Shown: positions 61,730 through 64,000 of the stretch, one piece after another | How positions within the stretch are numbered: position 1 is the stretch's first letter | Layout of the letters: each line of letters begins with the position of its first letter | Source: Rhodoglobus sp. | GTDB lineage: Bacteria; Actinomycetota; Actinomycetes; Actinomycetales; Microbacteriaceae | Reading direction: 5' to 3' | NCBI GenBank assembly: GCA_025464445.1 | Contig: JAODLY010000034.1 | Span: forward strand, 62,001 to 126,000 | DNA length: 64,000 nt | Notes under the pieces: generated by a model | Databases searched by the model: none | Seen by the model: only the letters and a program-made list of their open reading frames with translations | What the model was told of the DNA's origin: nothing | Program-made: the position numbers and the translations under genes

Positions 61730-62026
61730 CTAGTAGCCGTAGGTGGTTCCGGCCACACCGAGCGTGGCGGCGATGATCACGAAATAGACGATGAAGAAGA
61801 TCAGGTAGAACGCGGTGAAGACGAAGCCGAGCACGACCCCAGCGAGTGCGAGCCCGTGGCCTGCCTCTCCGGTCTTCTTGATCTGGCCGAGTGCGATGAA
61901 TCCGACGATGATGCCGGCCAGGGGGATGATGAACGCGGCGATGAGCGCGATGATCGACAGGACGTTTGTGGGACGAGCCGGTCCGGCCGCCGGCGCGGTG
62001 TACGGAGTCGGAGTGGGTTCAGTCAT
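61730..62026 (-). CDS. DUF4190 small membrane protein
   Basis: A 98-residue protein from ATG 62026 with AAAGGAG upstream. It has a Pro/Thr-rich N-terminus (MTEPTPTPYTAPAAGPARPT) and two helices (VLSIIALIAAFIIPLAGIIV and LAGVVLGFVFTAFYLIFFIV) joined by GFIALGQIKKTGEAGHGLAL, the DUF4190 pattern. The function is unknown. It resembles the second half of the zinc-ribbon protein at 42333. Confidence 0.85.
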   Translation of the reverse strand: MTEPTPTPYTAPAAGPARPTNVLSIIALIAAFIIPLAGIIVGFIALGQIKKTGEAGHGLALAGVVLGFVFTAFYLIFFIVYFVIIAATLGVAGTTYGY

Positions 62027-62108
62027 CTTGGTCTCCTTTGGGAATGCCGATTTCGGCGCAGCCCATAGTCTCGCAGCGGTCGGGAGCCTGTCAACGGCTT
62101 TGCCCGCT

Positions 62109-62142
62109 GTTACGACGCCGATCAGGCCTGGATCGTCGTAAC
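62109..62142 (-). terminator. Weak hairpin at the end of tsaD
   Basis: Perfect 9-bp arms GTTACGACG (62109-62117) and CGTCGTAAC (62134-62142), the latter inside the last codons of tsaD. No T-run follows on the minus strand, so a role in termination or 3'-end stability is only possible. Confidence 0.35.
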
Positions 62143-63165
62143 CGGCAGCGTCGAGTCCGCGCCGAAACCGAGGCCAGATGGTGCATGACCCGCGATGATC
62201 AGCTGGGCTCCCAGCGCGGCGATCATGGCCCCGTTGTCTGTGCACAGTTCGAGCGGTGGGATCCGCAACCGGATGCCGGCGGCTGCACAGCGCTCGGCCG
62301 CGATCTCGCGCACGCGCGCATTGGCCACCACCCCGCCGCCGAGCAGCAGCCTGGGAACCCCGTAGTCTGCGCACGCGGCGATCGCCTTGGCGATGAGCAC
62401 ATCCACGACCGCCTCGCGGAAACTCGCTGCCACATCCGCTACCGGCACGACCGCACCGGCATCGCGTTCACGCTCCACCCAGCGGGCTACCGCCGTCTTC
62501 AACCCGGAGAACGAGAAGTCGTAGCGGTGCTTGTCCAGGTCCTTGGGCTGGCTCAGGCCGCGTGGGAACCGGATGGCCGCCGGATCCCCGCCGGACGCCG
62601 CTCGATCGATCTGCGGCCCCCCGGGGTAGGGCAGGCCGAGCAGGCGGGCGACCTTGTCGAAGGCCTCCCCCGCCGCATCGTCGATGGTCTCGCCGAGCAG
62701 CTCGACATCGCTCACGAGGTCACGCACGAGCAGCAGGGAGGTGTGGCCGCCCGAGACGAGCAGGGCGATTGTCGGGTACTCCAGCGGCTCGCCGTCGAGC
62801 AGGTCGACGCCGACATGGCCGACGAGGTGATTGACAGCGTAGAGCGGCTTTCCGAGCGCGATCGAGAGCGCTTTGGCTGCGCCGACCCCGACCATGAGCG
62901 CCCCGGCGAGCCCTGGACCGCTCGTCACGGCGATCGCGTCGATGTCGGCGAGCGCGATGCCCGCCTCGGCGAGAGCCCGCTTCAACGCCGGCGTGAGCGC
63001 TTCGAGGTGGGCGCGCGCGGCCACCTCGGGCACGACGCCGCCGTAGCGGGCGTGCTCATCCATTGATGACGCGATGACGTTGGCGAGCAGGGTCGAGCCG
63101 CGCACGATGCCGATTCCGGTCTCGTCGCAGCTCGTCTCGATCCCGAGGACAAGTGGCTCGCTCAT
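62122..63165 (-). CDS. tsaD: tRNA threonylcarbamoyladenosine (t6A) transferase subunit TsaD
   Basis: A 347-residue ASKHA-fold enzyme that transfers threonylcarbamoyl to A37 of ANN-decoding tRNAs. Motifs: [15 protein letters not shown], the metal-binding [12 protein letters not shown] (HxxxH), [43 protein letters not shown] and [10 protein letters not shown]. It overlaps rimI by ATGA in the tsaB-rimI-tsaD operon. Confidence 0.97.
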   Translation of the reverse strand: MSEPLVLGIETSCDETGIGIVRGSTLLANVIASSMDEHARYGGVVPEVAARAHLEALTPALKRALAEAGIALADIDAIAVTSGPGLAGALMVGVGAAKALSIALGKPLYAVNHLVGHVGVDLLDGEPLEYPTIALLVSGGHTSLLLVRDLVSDVELLGETIDDAAGEAFDKVARLLGLPYPGGPQIDRAASGGDPAAIRFPRGLSQPKDLDKHRYDFSFSGLKTAVARWVERERDAGAVVPVADVAASFREAVVDVLIAKAIAACADYGVPRLLLGGGVVANARVREIAAERCAAAGIRLRIPPLELCTDNGAMIAALGAQLIIAGHAPSGLGFGADSTLPVTTIQA

Positions 63166-63656
63166 GCGACGCTCACCCGCGGCTCCGGAATCACCAGGCG
63201 CATGACCACGGCGTCAACGCCGCCGGGGTAGTAGCGCGGCCGAACAGCTATCCGCTCGAAGCCGAGCGAGTCGTACAGCGCTTGCGCTGCCGGGTTGTCT
63301 GCGCGCACCTCGAGGAAGATCTCCTTCGCGCCACGGTCGCGTGCCTCCGCGATCATCCGCTGCATGAGCGTGCGCCCAAGCCCGTGCCTGCGCGCGGATT
63401 CCGTGACCGCGATTGTCTGGATGTCCGCCTGCGGCAGGTTGCGCGGCGCGCGCAGGCCCGCATAGGCCTCGATCCGCTCCGGCCGTCCAGGCGGGAACGC
63501 GACGAGGTAGTACCCGTTGCTGTCGGCCAGCTCCGCACTCATGTTCCCCGTCGACCAGGCATCGTCGGTGAATACCGCGTTCTCGATCGCCATTATCGCA
63601 ACCAGATCATCACCCGCCGCTCTGCGCAACTGCCAGGCCGGCGCCTTCCCGGTCAT
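63162..63656 (-). CDS. rimI: Ribosomal protein-alanine N-acetyltransferase RimI-like (GNAT)
   Basis: A 164-residue acetyltransferase: [40 protein letters not shown] with the acetyl-CoA loop [26 protein letters not shown], and [15 protein letters not shown]. RimI acetylates the N-terminal Ala of ribosomal protein bS18 in E. coli; in actinobacteria broader substrates are reported. It overlaps tsaB and tsaD by 4 bp each. Confidence 0.93.
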   Translation of the reverse strand: MTGKAPAWQLRRAAGDDLVAIMAIENAVFTDDAWSTGNMSAELADSNGYYLVAFPPGRPERIEAYAGLRAPRNLPQADIQTIAVTESARRHGLGRTLMQRMIAEARDRGAKEIFLEVRADNPAAQALYDSLGFERIAVRPRYYPGGVDAVVMRLVIPEPRVSVA

Positions 63657-64000
63657 CCGGTGACCCGCTTCGGGCCCGCGGAAATCGTGACATCCGGGGA
63701 CCGGAGATAGAGCGGAACGTCGGCGGCGAATTGCCTGCCGTTCGCGTAGAGCGACTCGGCGAGGAGCCCGAGGGGAGCCGCGGAGACCGTCCGCGCCTGG
63801 ATCAGGCGATGGCCGGGGTGCGCCGACACGATGGACTCGAGCTCTGCGGCCCTGGCGAGGGATGGCCCGCTCGTACGGGTGGGCAGGCCCGCGGCATCCG
63901 GCATCGCATAGGAAGACCAGTGGATCTCGTTGCGGCGGGCGTCGGTGACGACGAGCACCGGCTGCACGACGCCGAACGCGACGGCGTCGTGGCTCACGAT
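63653..64000 (-). CDS. tsaB: t6A biosynthesis protein TsaB, C-terminal part
   Basis: The frame is open to the window edge; about the last 115 residues are visible. They contain VLVVTDARRNEIHWSSYAMP (the TsaB core with the DARR motif), and [20 protein letters not shown] at the end, typical of TsaB's YLR-P terminus. TsaB dimerises with TsaD to make t6A. The N-terminal nucleotide-binding half is outside the window. Confidence 0.92.
   Translation of the reverse strand: MVSHDAVAFGVVQPVLVVTDARRNEIHWSSYAMPDAAGLPTRTSGPSLARAAELESIVSAHPGHRLIQARTVSAAPLGLLAESLYANGRQFAADVPLYLRSPDVTISAGPKRVTG

Overview
The window is high-GC DNA from the chromosome of an actinobacterium (Actinomycetota), most likely a Microbacteriaceae. 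The grounds are GC-rich codon use, many GTG and TTG starts, dense ATGA overlaps, HrcA/CIRCE control of groES, and two gene neighbourhoods that keep the order seen in Mycobacterium and relatives (pcrA, sucCD, perM, purN, purH; and guaA, guaB3, guaB, groES, tsaD, rimI, tsaB). I cannot name the genus. No rRNA, tRNA, phage, transposase, plasmid or CRISPR genes were seen.

Layout. 1-7.5 kb: an amino-sugar locus with nagA convergent to a minus-strand operon of ROK repressor, sugar-binding lipoprotein, two permeases, ROK kinase and nagB. 7.5-14.2 kb: a large secreted subtilase, then an extracytoplasmic flavin electron-transfer cassette (FMN-binding lipoprotein, ApbE, NqrB/RnfD-type membrane protein fused to a flavin reductase). 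14.4-18.2 kb: icd, a GNAT enzyme, an alkyltransferase-like protein, a DUF559 nuclease-like gene flanked by inverted repeats, and a VOC protein. 18.2-23.4 kb: a heterodimeric ABC exporter and a membrane-anchored DDAH-like hydrolase. 23.4-35.1 kb: purH, purN, perM, a glycerol/dihydroxyacetone operon (glpF-dhaKLM) with a divergent IclR regulator, a secreted peptidase and sucCD. 35.5-41.3 kb: a DUF2236 protein, a PIG-V-like mannosyltransferase, an RNB ribonuclease and PcrA helicase. 41.3-51.7 kb: a phosphodiesterase, membrane proteins, guaA (interrupted by an in-frame TGA), SURF1, a KhtTU-type antiporter, guaB3 and guaB. 51.9-58.9 kb: a Liv-type ABC importer with two substrate-binding lipoproteins. 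58.9-64 kb: rarD, groES, a methyltransferase-like protein, a DUF4190 protein and tsaD-rimI-tsaB.

How the genes work together: the nag operon should import, phosphorylate, deacetylate and deaminate N-acetylglucosamine. GlpF, DhaK, DhaL and DhaM would take up glycerol and phosphorylate dihydroxyacetone at the expense of the PTS. purN and purH make IMP, and guaB and guaA take it to GMP. TsaB and TsaD make the t6A tRNA modification.

The less expected signals are: (a) a nonsense codon in guaA at a conserved glycine; (b) two unrelated families of dispersed inverted repeats, one flanking a nuclease-like gene and one confined to tail-to-tail gene gaps; (c) a palindrome shared by the icd and sucCD upstream regions; (d) GlnR-like boxes upstream of both liv units; (e) unusual fusions, namely a membrane-anchored DDAH and a LivH carrying an extracellular domain; (f) a 30-codon ORF with a good ribosome-binding site upstream of the ABC exporter.
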